From the NCBI GenBank assembly GCA_965228435.1, contig OZ245818.1, positions 3,968,001 through 4,032,000 on the forward strand: DNA of 64,000 nucleotides. Direction: 5' to 3'. Positions 48,125 through 57,265 of this stretch are shown here, one piece after another (position 1 is the first letter of the stretch; every line of letters begins with the position of its first letter). This DNA comes from Hoeflea_A sp965228435. GTDB taxonomy: Bacteria > Pseudomonadota > Alphaproteobacteria > Rhizobiales > Rhizobiaceae. Made by a program: the position numbers and the translations under genes. The notes below the pieces were generated by a model. That model did no database searches and had not been told where the DNA came from. It saw only the letters and a program-made list of their open reading frames with translations.

Positions 48125-49030
48125 GTCGAGAATAGCGACCACCATCCCTTTCGATCACCTGAGGCGAAACGAGAGTATCTGCGGTTCTACGACCAACAGG
48201 CCGCGCGGTGGCCAATCCCCTCCGACGCCCGGTTTGTAGAGACCTCATTCGGTCAGACTTTCGTTCGCGTTCAGGGGCCAGTCGATGGCGCGCCCTTCGT
48301 GCTCTTGCCCGGGGATACTGAGACGTCGCTGTCTTGGCTACCGGTCATCGAGCCGTTGTCGCAAAGCTACAGGACTTATGCGATCGACCATGTCTACGAC
48401 AACGGGCGAAGTGTCTATTCCAAAGCGATGTCCCGGCCGACGGAATTGGTTGATTGGCTTGACGAAGTTTTCGATGGGCTGGGTCTGGATCGACTGAATC
48501 TGCTTGGATATTCATACGGTGCTTGGCAGTGCAGCCTTTATGCGTTGGCCCATCCGGATCGGGTCGACAAGCTGGTTCTGCTTGCGCCGTCGGCCACTGT
48601 GCTTTCTCCCGGCGTGGTCATGCTCGCGAGAGCTATCCTCTACCACTTCCTGCCCTTTCGATCCATCGCTCGAGAGTATTTCCATTGGTACGGCCCCGAT
48701 GCGGCAAAGGATGATCGGACCCGCTCCAGGATCGATGAGATGGTCGAAGAGGATTTGCTGGCGCGGCGGTGCTTCAAGAGGAGAAAGTTTGTACCTCCCA
48801 CGAGGCTGACCGATGCGAATTGGGGAGCGCTTCGGGTGCCGACGCTGTTTCTGATCGGAGAAAACGATCGAACGTACTCAGCGCGCAGAGCCGTTCACCG
48901 ATTGCGAAGGGTTGCTCCGCTTGTCGAAGCGGAGATCGCCGCGAATACCGATCATTACCTTCTGTTGGTGAACCCAGATTGGGTCGTTCGAAATACGCTT
49001 CGTTTCATCAGGGAGCCGGAACACCACTGA
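48125..49030 (+). CDS. Alpha/beta hydrolase, start codon unclear
   Basis: A protein of about 300 residues. The nucleophile elbow LLGYSYGAWQ carries the Ser, the oxyanion area is VLLPGDTETSLSWLPV, Asp is in FLIGENDRTYSA and the catalytic His is in AANTDHYLLL. The reading frame upstream of the first canonical start (GTG 48299) still encodes a sensible N-terminus (PFRSPEAKREYLRFYDQQ) back to about 48125, but contains no ATG, GTG or TTG. GGGAG at 48113-48117 followed by GTG 48117 is in another frame. Either there is a one-base indel, a rare start such as ATC 48122, or the protein starts at 48299. Confidence 0.75.
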   Translation, partial: VENSDHHPFRSPEAKREYLRFYDQQAARWPIPSDARFVETSFGQTFVRVQGPVDGAPFVLLPGDTETSLSWLPVIEPLSQSYRTYAIDHVYDNGRSVYSKAMSRPTELVDWLDEVFDGLGLDRLNLLGYSYGAWQCSLYALAHPDRVDKLVLLAPSATVLSPGVVMLARAILYHFLPFRSIAREYFHWYGPDAAKDDRTRSRIDEMVEEDLLARRCFKRRKFVPPTRLTDANWGALRVPTLFLIGENDRTYSARRAVHRLRRVAPLVEAEIAANTDHYLLLVNPDWVVRNTLRFIREPEHH

Positions 49031-49172
49031 AGTCACACGCGGAGTAGATAACGCCTGACAGGCGCGATTATTCAACTATCAAAATCAAGACGTCGATATC
49101 ATGTCCTTTGCTCATCACATGAGATGGCCGCCCGATACCTTCGCCAGCGGGTCGATCGCCGAAGTCGAGGTC

Positions 49173-50423
49173 CTATGCTGAAGCATAGGTCAGGCCGGAA
49201 ATATCAATGTCCGGTTCCTTGTTTGAAACGATATCGGCCACGATCTTTGACGCGCCACAGGCCTGCGTCCATCCGTTGGATCCGTGACCGGTGTTGAGGA
49301 AAAGGTTGCGGTATTGGGTCTTTCCCAACTTGGGCGGCCCATCCGGAGTCATTGGTCGAAGCCCGCACCAGACATCACATTTCCCATAATCGACCGCATC
49401 CGGAAACACGCGCCGCGTTGCATCGATGATGCCATTGATGGCCGTCTTCGACAGGTCTTTGTTGAAGCCGACGACTTCGGCGCTCCCGGCTACGCGAAGC
49501 CGATCACCGAGCCGTGTCGCCATCAACTTGGAATGCTCGTCCAGGATCGAAGACCGAGGAGCTGCGTCAGTGTCCACAATGTCGCCGGTAATCGAATATC
49601 CCTTCACCGGGTAGATCGGTAGATCGATCTTCAGGGGGCGCATCATTTTGGCGGCGAACGGACCCAGGGCCACGACATAGGCATCGGCGGAGATCGGTCC
49701 GCGGCTGGTCATGACCTGATCGATCATGTGCTGACCGGTTGTGAACCCGGCAATTTCGGTCTCGAATTGGAAGTCGACACCCAATTTGGCCAGGTGCCGA
49801 GCCAGTTCGTTGCTGAACTTGTGGCAGTCACCGGTCTCGTCAACGGGCAGGTGCAGGCCGCCTGCGATAGGTGCCAGCGCGCGGGTCAGGGACGGTTCGA
49901 TTTCCTTTGCTTTCTGGCCGTCGACGACCTGATGCTGGATCCCCAATTCAGTCAGGACCTTTGCCGACAGTGCACCAAGCTCGACTTCGCCCTCCGTCTG
50001 AAAAATCTGCAGAATACCGGCTTCCTGATGATCGTAGGAGATCTCCACTTCGCTTCGAATATCTTGCAGGCAGGCCAGACTGTAGTGCGCGATTCGCTGC
50101 ATACGAGCCTTGTTTGCCTGGAACTTCTGACGAGAGCAGTTGTTGAAAAATCCCGCGAGCCACTTCCATTGATGGATGTCCAGCGTCGGCCGGAGTTTCA
50201 AAGGTGAATGGGCCTGAAACATCCACTTGGCAGCTTTGAGGGGCATGCCTGGCGCAGCCCATGGTCCCGCAAGACTGGGGCACACACCGCCGGCATTGCC
50301 GAAACTGGTTTCATGAGCAGCTGCATGTTGCCGGTCGATCAAAACGACCTCGTGTCCGGCCTTAACCAGATACCAGGCACTGGTTACACCGACGACACCG
50401 GCTCCAAGAACCGCGACTTTCAT
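49173..50423 (-). CDS. dadA: D-amino-acid dehydrogenase (small subunit type), FAD-dependent
   Basis: A 416-residue flavoenzyme that oxidises D-amino acids and passes electrons to the respiratory chain. The FAD loop MKVAVLGAGVVGVTSAWYL is followed by the diagnostic TSFGNAGGVCPSLAGPWAAPG. The substrate/FAD end reads CGLRPMTPDGPPKLG and LNTGHGSNGWTQACG, as in DadA. The ATG at 50423 is preferred over 50447. It is on the same strand as the GH88 gene but 146 bases away, so membership in that operon is uncertain. Confidence 0.93.
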   Translation of the reverse strand: MKVAVLGAGVVGVTSAWYLVKAGHEVVLIDRQHAAAHETSFGNAGGVCPSLAGPWAAPGMPLKAAKWMFQAHSPLKLRPTLDIHQWKWLAGFFNNCSRQKFQANKARMQRIAHYSLACLQDIRSEVEISYDHQEAGILQIFQTEGEVELGALSAKVLTELGIQHQVVDGQKAKEIEPSLTRALAPIAGGLHLPVDETGDCHKFSNELARHLAKLGVDFQFETEIAGFTTGQHMIDQVMTSRGPISADAYVVALGPFAAKMMRPLKIDLPIYPVKGYSITGDIVDTDAAPRSSILDEHSKLMATRLGDRLRVAGSAEVVGFNKDLSKTAINGIIDATRRVFPDAVDYGKCDVWCGLRPMTPDGPPKLGKTQYRNLFLNTGHGSNGWTQACGASKIVADIVSNKEPDIDISGLTYASA

Positions 50424-50569
50424 CTGGCTGAACTGGTATGGACGCAACTAGACACGCGCTGAACCTAGCACCGGATGACGAGAAATCCAGCCTCTCGAAT
50501 GACGCTCCGGTTAAACCGCGTTGTCGCCTGTGCAATGCTGAAGCTCTTTCCGATCGGTATCAGAGGCGG

Positions 50570-51754
50570 CTAGTTCAACCTTTCATACCGTTCGATGAAT
50601 TTGCCCGGGTACACAATTCGACACAGGGCCTCGGCGAAAAAGTAATCGCCGAACATCACTGCGGCATCGGGGCCGATCTTGTGGGGCTCTGAATAGCAGC
50701 CGTGCATCAGAATGCCTCGATGCGATGGATCTGTCGCGAGGTAGTTTTCGCAAAGTCCCTCGATGAGCCGTTCGGCCTTTTCCTGCCATTTTGTGGCAAT
50801 TGCCGGGTCAGGGTGGAGAGCTGCGACGTCCAGAAGGCCGGCCGCCATGATGGCGCTGGCGGCTGAATCTTCCGGGACATCATCGCCCGTTGCATCAAAA
50901 TCGTAGGGCGGCACGACCTTGTCGCCGAGTGCCTCGAACCATTTTTCGGAAATGGCGATCGCCTGATCGAGATAGGCGGCGTTCCTGGAATTCGCTGCCG
51001 TGACAGATAGTCCCATGACCGCCCAGCCGGTGCCTCTGGACCAATAACTGTCATCGTGGGCACCTTGAAACGTGTAACCGCGTTTTCGCTCGCCGGTCAC
51101 CGTATCGTACTCGACAGCATGAAACTGGGTGTTGTCGGTTCGGTTGAACGACAGCATCGTCATCTTCGCGTGCTCTTCAGCCGCAAGCCGGAAGCTGGCG
51201 TCGTCCGCTTCCTTCGCTGCCCAGTAGAGCAGGGGAATATTGGCCATTGTATCGATGGCCGATGCAGCCCGACCGCGCGGATCCGTCATCGGGCCCCAGG
51301 AAGAGACATAGGATCCTTTTTCCGTCACAACTAGCCGTGACCGCAACTTGTCGGCCGCACGCAGGGCCGTTTCGCGGTGACGGACATCGCCCGTAATGCG
51401 GTAGAAGGGCATGGCCGAACTGAGAAAGATGAAACCGATGTCATGGGTGTTGCCATCGCCGGCGCGTTCTTCCACCAGGACCATGCGATCCCTGGCCAGC
51501 TTCAGATAGTTTTCGTCGCCTGTGTGCAGATAACTCGTCAGCAGAAGGCCGACCCAGAAGCCGCAAAACCAGTTTCCGTGACTCCAGTTCTCACCGGAAT
51601 AGCCGGCGGAAATGCTCACCGACATGGTGTCCCAGGACCCGTCAGGATGGGTGACATAGGGAAAGGCGGCACCGATGGCGGTTTCGTCTTCAAGGGTTTT
51701 CTTGGCAATCAGATCGAGCGCCGACCTGATGGTGGGTGAAATCTCAGCGGACAT
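50570..51754 (-). CDS. Glycoside hydrolase family 88 (unsaturated glucuronyl hydrolase-like)
   Basis: A 394-residue (alpha/alpha)6-barrel enzyme without signal peptide. The paired Asp residues of GH88 are Asp105 (THDIGFIF) and Asp168 (SAIDTMANIPLLYW). YWSRGTGWAVMGL and DSAASAIMAAGLL are further family marks. GH88 enzymes hydrate the 4,5-unsaturated uronyl end left by polysaccharide lyases, releasing the partner sugar. Here it is cytosolic, next to a sugar importer, so it would process an imported oligosaccharide or glycoside. It is 18 bases downstream of the DUF1349 gene. Confidence 0.9.
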   Translation of the reverse strand: MSAEISPTIRSALDLIAKKTLEDETAIGAAFPYVTHPDGSWDTMSVSISAGYSGENWSHGNWFCGFWVGLLLTSYLHTGDENYLKLARDRMVLVEERAGDGNTHDIGFIFLSSAMPFYRITGDVRHRETALRAADKLRSRLVVTEKGSYVSSWGPMTDPRGRAASAIDTMANIPLLYWAAKEADDASFRLAAEEHAKMTMLSFNRTDNTQFHAVEYDTVTGERKRGYTFQGAHDDSYWSRGTGWAVMGLSVTAANSRNAAYLDQAIAISEKWFEALGDKVVPPYDFDATGDDVPEDSAASAIMAAGLLDVAALHPDPAIATKWQEKAERLIEGLCENYLATDPSHRGILMHGCYSEPHKIGPDAAVMFGDYFFAEALCRIVYPGKFIERYERLN

Positions 51755-51772
51755 CTATGCCTCGGCTTGGTG

Positions 51773-52345
51773 CTAGTGGAGCGGATTTTCCATCGGATCC
51801 ATGATCTGAAAGTCAGTGAACCTCGCTTCAAATCCGCTTCTTTCAGGGGAGCATGCCATCGGTCCGATCCGTGCTGCTTCGAACGTGGGAAAGTTGGCAA
51901 CTCGCATGAGTTGCCATCCGTTGTCATGTTTGAAATGGGCGATAGCACTGCCGTTTTGAACGGTGAGGCGAACCGTTTGCGGGCCGGAAATCAAAGGCCT
52001 GGCGATCACCGACCAATCGGACTTTTCACGCGTGACGACGATGCTGAAATTCGTTTCGCCGTCCGAATGTTCAATGCCGAGCTTGATCCAGTTTTCAGCG
52101 TCAATGCGCAGCATCATTCCGGCCTGGTCGTAAAGCGTTTCGTACTTGCCCTCGAACGTTACGGTCGCGGTGAAACTCGACGGTGCGGGGACATGCCAGA
52201 GATGACCGTCATCGCGGACAAATCCATAGTGGGTGTGCCGCCAGAAATCGGTTTTGTTGTCGGTCTCCAATGTCAGGAAATTGTCATCCTGGGACCAGAC
52301 TTCGGGCGGGTTAAGCCATTGGCCTTCACATATCAGCGACTGCAT
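51773..52345 (-). CDS. DUF1349 family protein (concanavalin-like fold)
   Basis: A 190-residue protein. WLNPPEVWSQDDNFLTLETD, TDFWRHTHYGFVRDDGHLW and DQAGMMLRIDAENWIKLGIEH match DUF1349, whose members have a lectin/glucanase-like jelly roll. It may bind or act on sugars; some relatives are called regulatory. The ATG at 52345 follows GGAG; it lies within the end of the LacI gene (20-base overlap), so they are coupled. Confidence 0.9.
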   Translation of the reverse strand: MQSLICEGQWLNPPEVWSQDDNFLTLETDNKTDFWRHTHYGFVRDDGHLWHVPAPSSFTATVTFEGKYETLYDQAGMMLRIDAENWIKLGIEHSDGETNFSIVVTREKSDWSVIARPLISGPQTVRLTVQNGSAIAHFKHDNGWQLMRVANFPTFEAARIGPMACSPERSGFEARFTDFQIMDPMENPLH

Positions 52346-53384
52346 CGAGGTCTCCATCCGCCTGATCGCGGTCAATCGCACCACAGCTTGCCCGTGTTAC
52401 AAGACGCGGGGGATAGGTAATGTCGAGCGGGCTTCGATTGGTTCCATCCGACGTCCAGTTCAACAGGGCCTGACCGATAAGTTCGCCAAGTTTTCCGGCT
52501 GGTGTGGCAATTGATGACAGGGGTACGGGTTGCAATTCGGCTTCGGGAATATCGTCATATCCGATGACGGCGATATCCCGGCCAGGTGTCAGGCCGGCAT
52601 TGGTTATGGCATCCATGATGCCGATGGCGACCAGATCGTTATAGGCAATCAGCGCGGTCGGCTTGCGCTGCTGGTTCAGCAGTTTCTCGGCCGCTTCCCG
52701 TCCGAATTCGCGAGTCGAACCGCCATTGACGACAAGCTCGGATTTCAAGGCCAATCCGTGACTCATATGAGAGGAGGCAAAGCCCGCATATCGTTCGCTG
52801 TAGGCAAAGTTCTCCTGATATCCGCCGACAAATCCAATTGCAGTGTGTCCGAGTGAAATCAGATGCTCCGTGGCGATCTGCATTCCGACCATCGGATTGG
52901 CACCGACATAGTCGAACGGCGCTTTGCCGATACGCCGAACGGCCATCAGGAGTGGTCTCCTGCGATTTTCGAACTCCTTGAGATCGGCCCGCTTGGTGCC
53001 GGTTGCCGGCACCAACACGACACCGCCAACCTCGGTTTCCCAGAGGTCCCGCAGCAATTGCTGCTGGCGTTCGATGGAGTCATGCGATGACAGAAGCGTC
53101 GCATAATGTCCGGCGGTCACAAGCTCCCTTTCCGTGCCCTCATAAAGCGTATGAAAGTAAGGGTTGGAGATGTCGTCGACGATGATTGCAAACTGCAGGT
53201 GTCTTTTTTGGCGTACCGTCGAAGGCTTCCGCGCGTAACCGGTATCTTCGATCGCCTGCGCCACAAGTTGTCTGGTTTCGGCCTTGAGATTGCCCTTCCC
53301 CTGAACGACCAAGGACACGGTGGCGGGAGAAACTCCGGCCTGTTTCGCGACATCCTTGATCGTGACTTTCTTCGAGGAAGACAT
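52326..53384 (-). CDS. LacI-family transcriptional regulator
   Basis: A 352-residue repressor with the helix-turn-helix and hinge (VTIKDVAKQAGVSPATVSLV, TGYARKPS) and a sugar-binding core (FAIIVDDISNPYFHTLYEG, GYDDIPEAELQPVPLSSI). It lies between the GMC dehydrogenase gene (8 bases) and DUF1349, and probably controls the whole divergent catabolic locus from the region at 55025-55396. Confidence 0.94.
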   Translation of the reverse strand: MSSSKKVTIKDVAKQAGVSPATVSLVVQGKGNLKAETRQLVAQAIEDTGYARKPSTVRQKRHLQFAIIVDDISNPYFHTLYEGTERELVTAGHYATLLSSHDSIERQQQLLRDLWETEVGGVVLVPATGTKRADLKEFENRRRPLLMAVRRIGKAPFDYVGANPMVGMQIATEHLISLGHTAIGFVGGYQENFAYSERYAGFASSHMSHGLALKSELVVNGGSTREFGREAAEKLLNQQRKPTALIAYNDLVAIGIMDAITNAGLTPGRDIAVIGYDDIPEAELQPVPLSSIATPAGKLGELIGQALLNWTSDGTNRSPLDITYPPRLVTRASCGAIDRDQADGDLDAVADM

Positions 53385-53392
53385 GTCGGGTC

Positions 53393-55024
53393 CTAAGCGG
53401 AGGCGTTGAGCGGGAAATAGGTGCGTTCCGGCACCTTCTGGGAGAGCGGCGGCTCATCCAGGATCATGGCGGATGCCTTTTCGCCGATCATGATGGCCGG
53501 AGCGTTGGTGTTGCCGCTGTTGAGGTAGGGCATGATCGAATTGTCGCAGATCCGTAGTCCTTCCAGGCCATGAACCCTCAGCTCCGGATCGACAACTGCC
53601 ATGTCGTCCGTGCCCATCTTGCAGGTGCCAACGGGGTGATAGTCCACCGATGCGTATTCTCTTGCATACTCAAGGATTTGTTCCGGCGTTGTTGCATCCG
53701 CGCCCGGGTAACGCTCACGCTTGATATGTTGCGCTATTGCGGGTTGGGCCAGTATCTCGCGAACAAGTTTGACCGCCCGCACCGACATGTCCCGATCATA
53801 CTCCGTATCGTGATAGTTCGGATCTATCACCGGCATGTCGTCCGGGTTGGATGACCTCAATGTCACAGTCCCGCGGCTTGTGGGGCGCATGTTGCAGGTG
53901 TTGATCGTCAACCCGTGGCCGGGAACAAACGTCCGAGCGCCATTGACTACATACGCAGGGAGGATGTGCGTCTGCAGGTCCGCCCGTCCAGTTCCATGGA
54001 CGTCGATGAAGCAACCCCCTTCGGCCACGGGTGACGTCGGCGCTCCTGTTCGATAGAGCGCGTACTGAATGCCGTGTTTGATATTCTGCGGAAACTTATG
54101 CTGACCGTCATAGGAGATCGGTTGGTTCAGGTCACACACAACATAGGTATTGAGATGGTCCTGATAGTTCTTTCCGACCCCATCCATGTGGTGCTGCATT
54201 TCTATTCCATGCGCCTTCAGTTCATCGGTTGGTCCGATTCCCGAAAGCAACAAGAGTTTGGCCGTGCCAATTGAACCGGAGGATAGCAGAATTTCCCGTT
54301 CGCAACGAACCGTCTCCACTTTTCCACCTTTGATATACTCTACACCGACGGCGTGCCGGTTCTCGATGATGACCCTCTTTGTCTGGGCGTGGGTGATCAC
54401 CGTCAGATTGGGGCGTTTCTTGGCCGGCTTCAGATAACAAACGGCAGCAGATGCGCGCCGGCCATTGTGCTGAGTAACCTGGTAGAGGCCCGTTCCCAAC
54501 TGGTCGTCCCCGTTGAAATCCGGATTGAGTTTGTGTCCGGCCTGCTGAGCAGCGCGGATGTAATCCTTGCAGATGATGTGAGGTGATCGCTGGTTCGAGA
54601 CATACAAGGGCCCGTCGGTCCCGTGATAGGCGTCGGCAATCGTGTTGTTGTTTTCCGCCCGGCGGAAATAGGGCAGAACGTTTTCGTAGGACCAGCCGGC
54701 GTTTCCTTCACCAGCCCAGCTGTCATAGTCCTCTTTCTGGCCGCGGATGTAGATCATGCCGTTGATCGAGCTGGATCCGCCGAGGGTCTTGCCAAGCGGA
54801 AACCACAGTTCGCGATTGTTGAGGTGTTTTTGCGGAGCAGTGGAATAGCAATAGTTGACACTGGGCTTCTGCAGCAGGGCAAAGCCTCCCGGTACGTGGA
54901 TCATAGGATCGTTGTCCGGACCGCCGGCTTCCAAAAGCAGCACCTTATTGTCAGGGTTTGCTGACAATCGATTTGCCAGCACGCAACCGGCAGACCCCGC
55001 TCCCACTATTACGTAATCATACAC
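53393..55024 (-). CDS. GMC-family alcohol dehydrogenase (choline dehydrogenase-like)
   Basis: A 543-residue flavoprotein. The FAD loop YDYVIVGAGSAGCVLANRLS, the signature GKTLGGSSSINGMIYIRG and the catalytic His in SVDYHPVGTCKMG are seen, with NSGNTNAPAIMIGEKA at the C-terminus. It oxidises a primary alcohol to an aldehyde. Choline is only the nearest named substrate: betB and betaine genes are absent, and the neighbours suggest a sugar-derived or glycoside alcohol. It is the first gene of the leftward operon. Confidence 0.93.
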   Translation of the reverse strand: MYDYVIVGAGSAGCVLANRLSANPDNKVLLLEAGGPDNDPMIHVPGGFALLQKPSVNYCYSTAPQKHLNNRELWFPLGKTLGGSSSINGMIYIRGQKEDYDSWAGEGNAGWSYENVLPYFRRAENNNTIADAYHGTDGPLYVSNQRSPHIICKDYIRAAQQAGHKLNPDFNGDDQLGTGLYQVTQHNGRRASAAVCYLKPAKKRPNLTVITHAQTKRVIIENRHAVGVEYIKGGKVETVRCEREILLSSGSIGTAKLLLLSGIGPTDELKAHGIEMQHHMDGVGKNYQDHLNTYVVCDLNQPISYDGQHKFPQNIKHGIQYALYRTGAPTSPVAEGGCFIDVHGTGRADLQTHILPAYVVNGARTFVPGHGLTINTCNMRPTSRGTVTLRSSNPDDMPVIDPNYHDTEYDRDMSVRAVKLVREILAQPAIAQHIKRERYPGADATTPEQILEYAREYASVDYHPVGTCKMGTDDMAVVDPELRVHGLEGLRICDNSIMPYLNSGNTNAPAIMIGEKASAMILDEPPLSQKVPERTYFPLNASA

Positions 55025-55396
55025 GGTCGCCGTTCCCCCACGCCATTGCAGGTCCTCAATCGAATGGTGACTCAGCTATAATGCACATTGAGTCTCGGTT
55101 CAATAATTTAGTAAAATATTTTTCAGGCGAAATGTGCTGTGTGTTCGGGTTAGGTGTGTGGTGTACCGGATAAGCCAAAATTTGGCTGATTTATGCTGGA
55201 ATCGGACACGTAGCGATGGTTCACTTCGTTATTTAGTAAAAAATTCAATAAATATTTGACTTTTAATTGCAGCCGAATATGGTGGCATCGTTCAGCCGAG
55301 CCACCGGCCTGTCGGTTGCGAAGGAGCGTGATGACAAGGCCTGGTCTTGAGCCCGGGAGAAGCAGCGAAACCCAAACCTTCAAAGGGAGGAATGTG
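55025..55396. promoter_or_regulatory. Divergent control region of the catabolic locus
   Basis: This 372-base A/T-rich region separates the GMC operon from the ABC-transport operon. It holds a palindrome AGCCAAA-A-TTTGGCT at 55173-55187. ATTTAGTAAAA occurs twice, at about 55106 and 55231. A possible rightward promoter is TTGACT at 55256-55261 and TATGGT at 55278-55283 (16-base gap). AAAGGGAGG at 55382-55390 is the ribosome-binding site of the solute-binding protein gene. Confidence 0.6.
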
Positions 55397-56350
55397 ATGT
55401 TTAACAGGCGCAGCATGTTGTCATTGATGTCGGCAGTCGCGTTGAGCGTAGGGGTCGGAGCGCCGGCTTTGGCTGATGGTCCGCCGTGGACGATCGGCTT
55501 CAGCCAAGACACGATGGATCACCCCTGGCGTGCCTATATGGTGACGTCAGCTGAAGCGCAGGCGAAGAATTATCCCAACGAGATCAAAGAGTTCATTTAC
55601 ACCGATGCCGGTGGTTCCAATGAAAAGCAGATCGCCGATGTCGAGGACCTGATTTCGCGCGGCGTCGACCTGATCATGATGAGCCCGCGCGAAGCACAGG
55701 CCCTGGTGCCGGCTGTCAATGCGATCAAGAAGGCGGGCATCCCGCTGGTCGTGCTCGACCGCGAGATCGTTGGTGAAGACTACAATGTGTTCATTGGCGG
55801 CAACAATCTGCAGATTGGTGAAGAACTCGGCAAGTACACGAAGTCCAACGTCGGAGACAGCTTCAAGTATCTCGAGCTCGAAGGCATTCCCGGGGCGACG
55901 CCGACCATCCAGCGTCATGAGGGTTTCACCTCTCAGATTGAAGGCAACACCGAGCGCCTCGATGCTCAACCGGCCAACTATGACCTGGCGCCGGCCATTC
56001 CGATCGTCGAAGACTGGCTGACCAAATACAAGGGTCAGTTCGATGTGATCTATGCTCACAATGACCCGATGATCCTGGGTGCCATCAATGTGCTCAAGGA
56101 AGCCGGTTACAAGCCTGGCGATGTCTTCCTCGTCGGCGTTGACGGTCAGCGGGAAGCTTTCGAGGCCATCAAGGATGGTTGGCTGCAGGCGACCGCAATC
56201 TATGCGACCGGCGGCGCGCTCGGCCTCGACATGGCTGTTCGCGTTTTGAAGGGTGAACCCGTTCCGAAGCGGATCATCACCGAGACACCTGTGATCACCA
56301 AAGACAACGTGAACGACTTCTACGATGCCAGTTCACAATATGTCCGGTAA
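55397..56350 (+). CDS. Sugar-type ABC transporter solute-binding protein (CUT2 family)
   Basis: A 317-residue periplasmic protein with signal peptide (MFNRRSMLSLMSAVALSVGV, cleavage near ALA-D). It has the ribose-binding-type fold, with GFSQDTMDHPWRAYM, SRGVDLIMMSPREAQALVP and YAHNDPMILGAINVLKEAG. Trp and acidic residues at the front suggest stacking with a sugar or polyol ring. The ATG at 55397 follows a strong GGGAGG. It opens the rightward operon and is followed by a stable hairpin. Confidence 0.94.
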   Translation: MFNRRSMLSLMSAVALSVGVGAPALADGPPWTIGFSQDTMDHPWRAYMVTSAEAQAKNYPNEIKEFIYTDAGGSNEKQIADVEDLISRGVDLIMMSPREAQALVPAVNAIKKAGIPLVVLDREIVGEDYNVFIGGNNLQIGEELGKYTKSNVGDSFKYLELEGIPGATPTIQRHEGFTSQIEGNTERLDAQPANYDLAPAIPIVEDWLTKYKGQFDVIYAHNDPMILGAINVLKEAGYKPGDVFLVGVDGQREAFEAIKDGWLQATAIYATGGALGLDMAVRVLKGEPVPKRIITETPVITKDNVNDFYDASSQYVR

Positions 56351-56368
56351 CAGCTGACGCCTTGTTTT

Positions 56369-56393
56369 CAGGCCTCCGCCTGGCGGAGGCCTG
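56369..56393 (+). other. Stable hairpin after the solute-binding protein gene
   Basis: CAGGCCTCC at 56369-56377 pairs with GGAGGCCTG at 56385-56393, loop of seven bases, no T-tract after it. Such hairpins after a receptor gene commonly protect its mRNA and raise its level relative to the rest of the operon. Confidence 0.6.
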
Positions 56394-56423
56394 ATCTACC
56401 CAAAAACACCAGGGAGCAGTTCG

Positions 56424-57209
56424 ATGGTTGCCGAAAGCACGTCTTTGGTGCTTGCCGATACACCGTGCGACAAGGTCTTGCTGCTCCGGCTCAATCGCCC
56501 AGACAAGCGCAACGCCATCAGCAACGAAATGCTGCGAGAGCTGGCCGATCATGTGCGCGCGGCAGAGATGAGCCGACAGGTCCGTTGTATTGTCATTGCC
56601 GGCAGCGAGACGTTTTTTTCGGCCGGCGCCGATATCAAGGAAATGCGAGTAGCCGGTATCGACGCGATCCAGAACCGCTCCCGCAGCGAAGACTGGGCCG
56701 TTCTGGAATCGACACGCATACCGATGATCGCTGCGGTCAATGGCATGTGTCTCGGCGGTGGTCACGAACTTGCAATGCTCTGCGACATCGTCATTGCGTC
56801 GAAATCGGCAATGTTCGGCCAGCCTGAGATCAAACTCGGACATATCCCGGGAGACGGAGCCACGCAGCGGCTGCGACGCATCGTCGGCAAATATGCTGCC
56901 ATGCAGATGATCCTGACCGGTGAGACCGTGGACGCCCAACAAGGCCTGTTATTGGGTTTGGCGGCTGAGGTCGTTTCGGCAGACAACAGCGAAGGTCGTG
57001 CTGTTGAGATAGCAGCTTCAATTGCACGCCATTCACTCAAGGCGCTTGGTTTCGCGAAGGACGCAGTCAGGGCTTCGGACGAACTCCCACTTTCCGCCGG
57101 GTTGGAGCGCGAGCGTCGCAATATAGCTTTGGCCTTTACGACCAAAGATCAGAAAGAAGGAATGGCTGCGTTTTTCGAAAAGCGGCAACCGGATTTCAAA
57201 GATGAATAG
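56424..57209 (+). CDS. Enoyl-CoA hydratase / isomerase family protein
   Basis: A 261-residue crotonase-fold protein. The oxyanion hole and first catalytic Glu are in NGMCLGGGHELAMLCDI and the second Glu in FGQPEIKLGHIPGDG, so both hydratase glutamates are kept. The substrate would be an enoyl-CoA made by the neighbouring CoA-transferase pathway. Its presence in a sugar importer operon is unusual. It is 56 bases before the CaiB-type gene. Confidence 0.93.
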   Translation: MVAESTSLVLADTPCDKVLLLRLNRPDKRNAISNEMLRELADHVRAAEMSRQVRCIVIAGSETFFSAGADIKEMRVAGIDAIQNRSRSEDWAVLESTRIPMIAAVNGMCLGGGHELAMLCDIVIASKSAMFGQPEIKLGHIPGDGATQRLRRIVGKYAAMQMILTGETVDAQQGLLLGLAAEVVSADNSEGRAVEIAASIARHSLKALGFAKDAVRASDELPLSAGLERERRNIALAFTTKDQKEGMAAFFEKRQPDFKDE

Positions 57210-57265
57210 GTTTTCAGATCCGGCATTTTCAGTTTTGAACGTGCGATACCGACAAGGACCAGACC

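Noticed and set aside
53393..55024. Naming the GMC gene betA and the locus a choline-betaine pathway
   Set aside because: No betB/betI partner, the importer is sugar-type, and the adjoining genes include GH88 and CoA enzymes.
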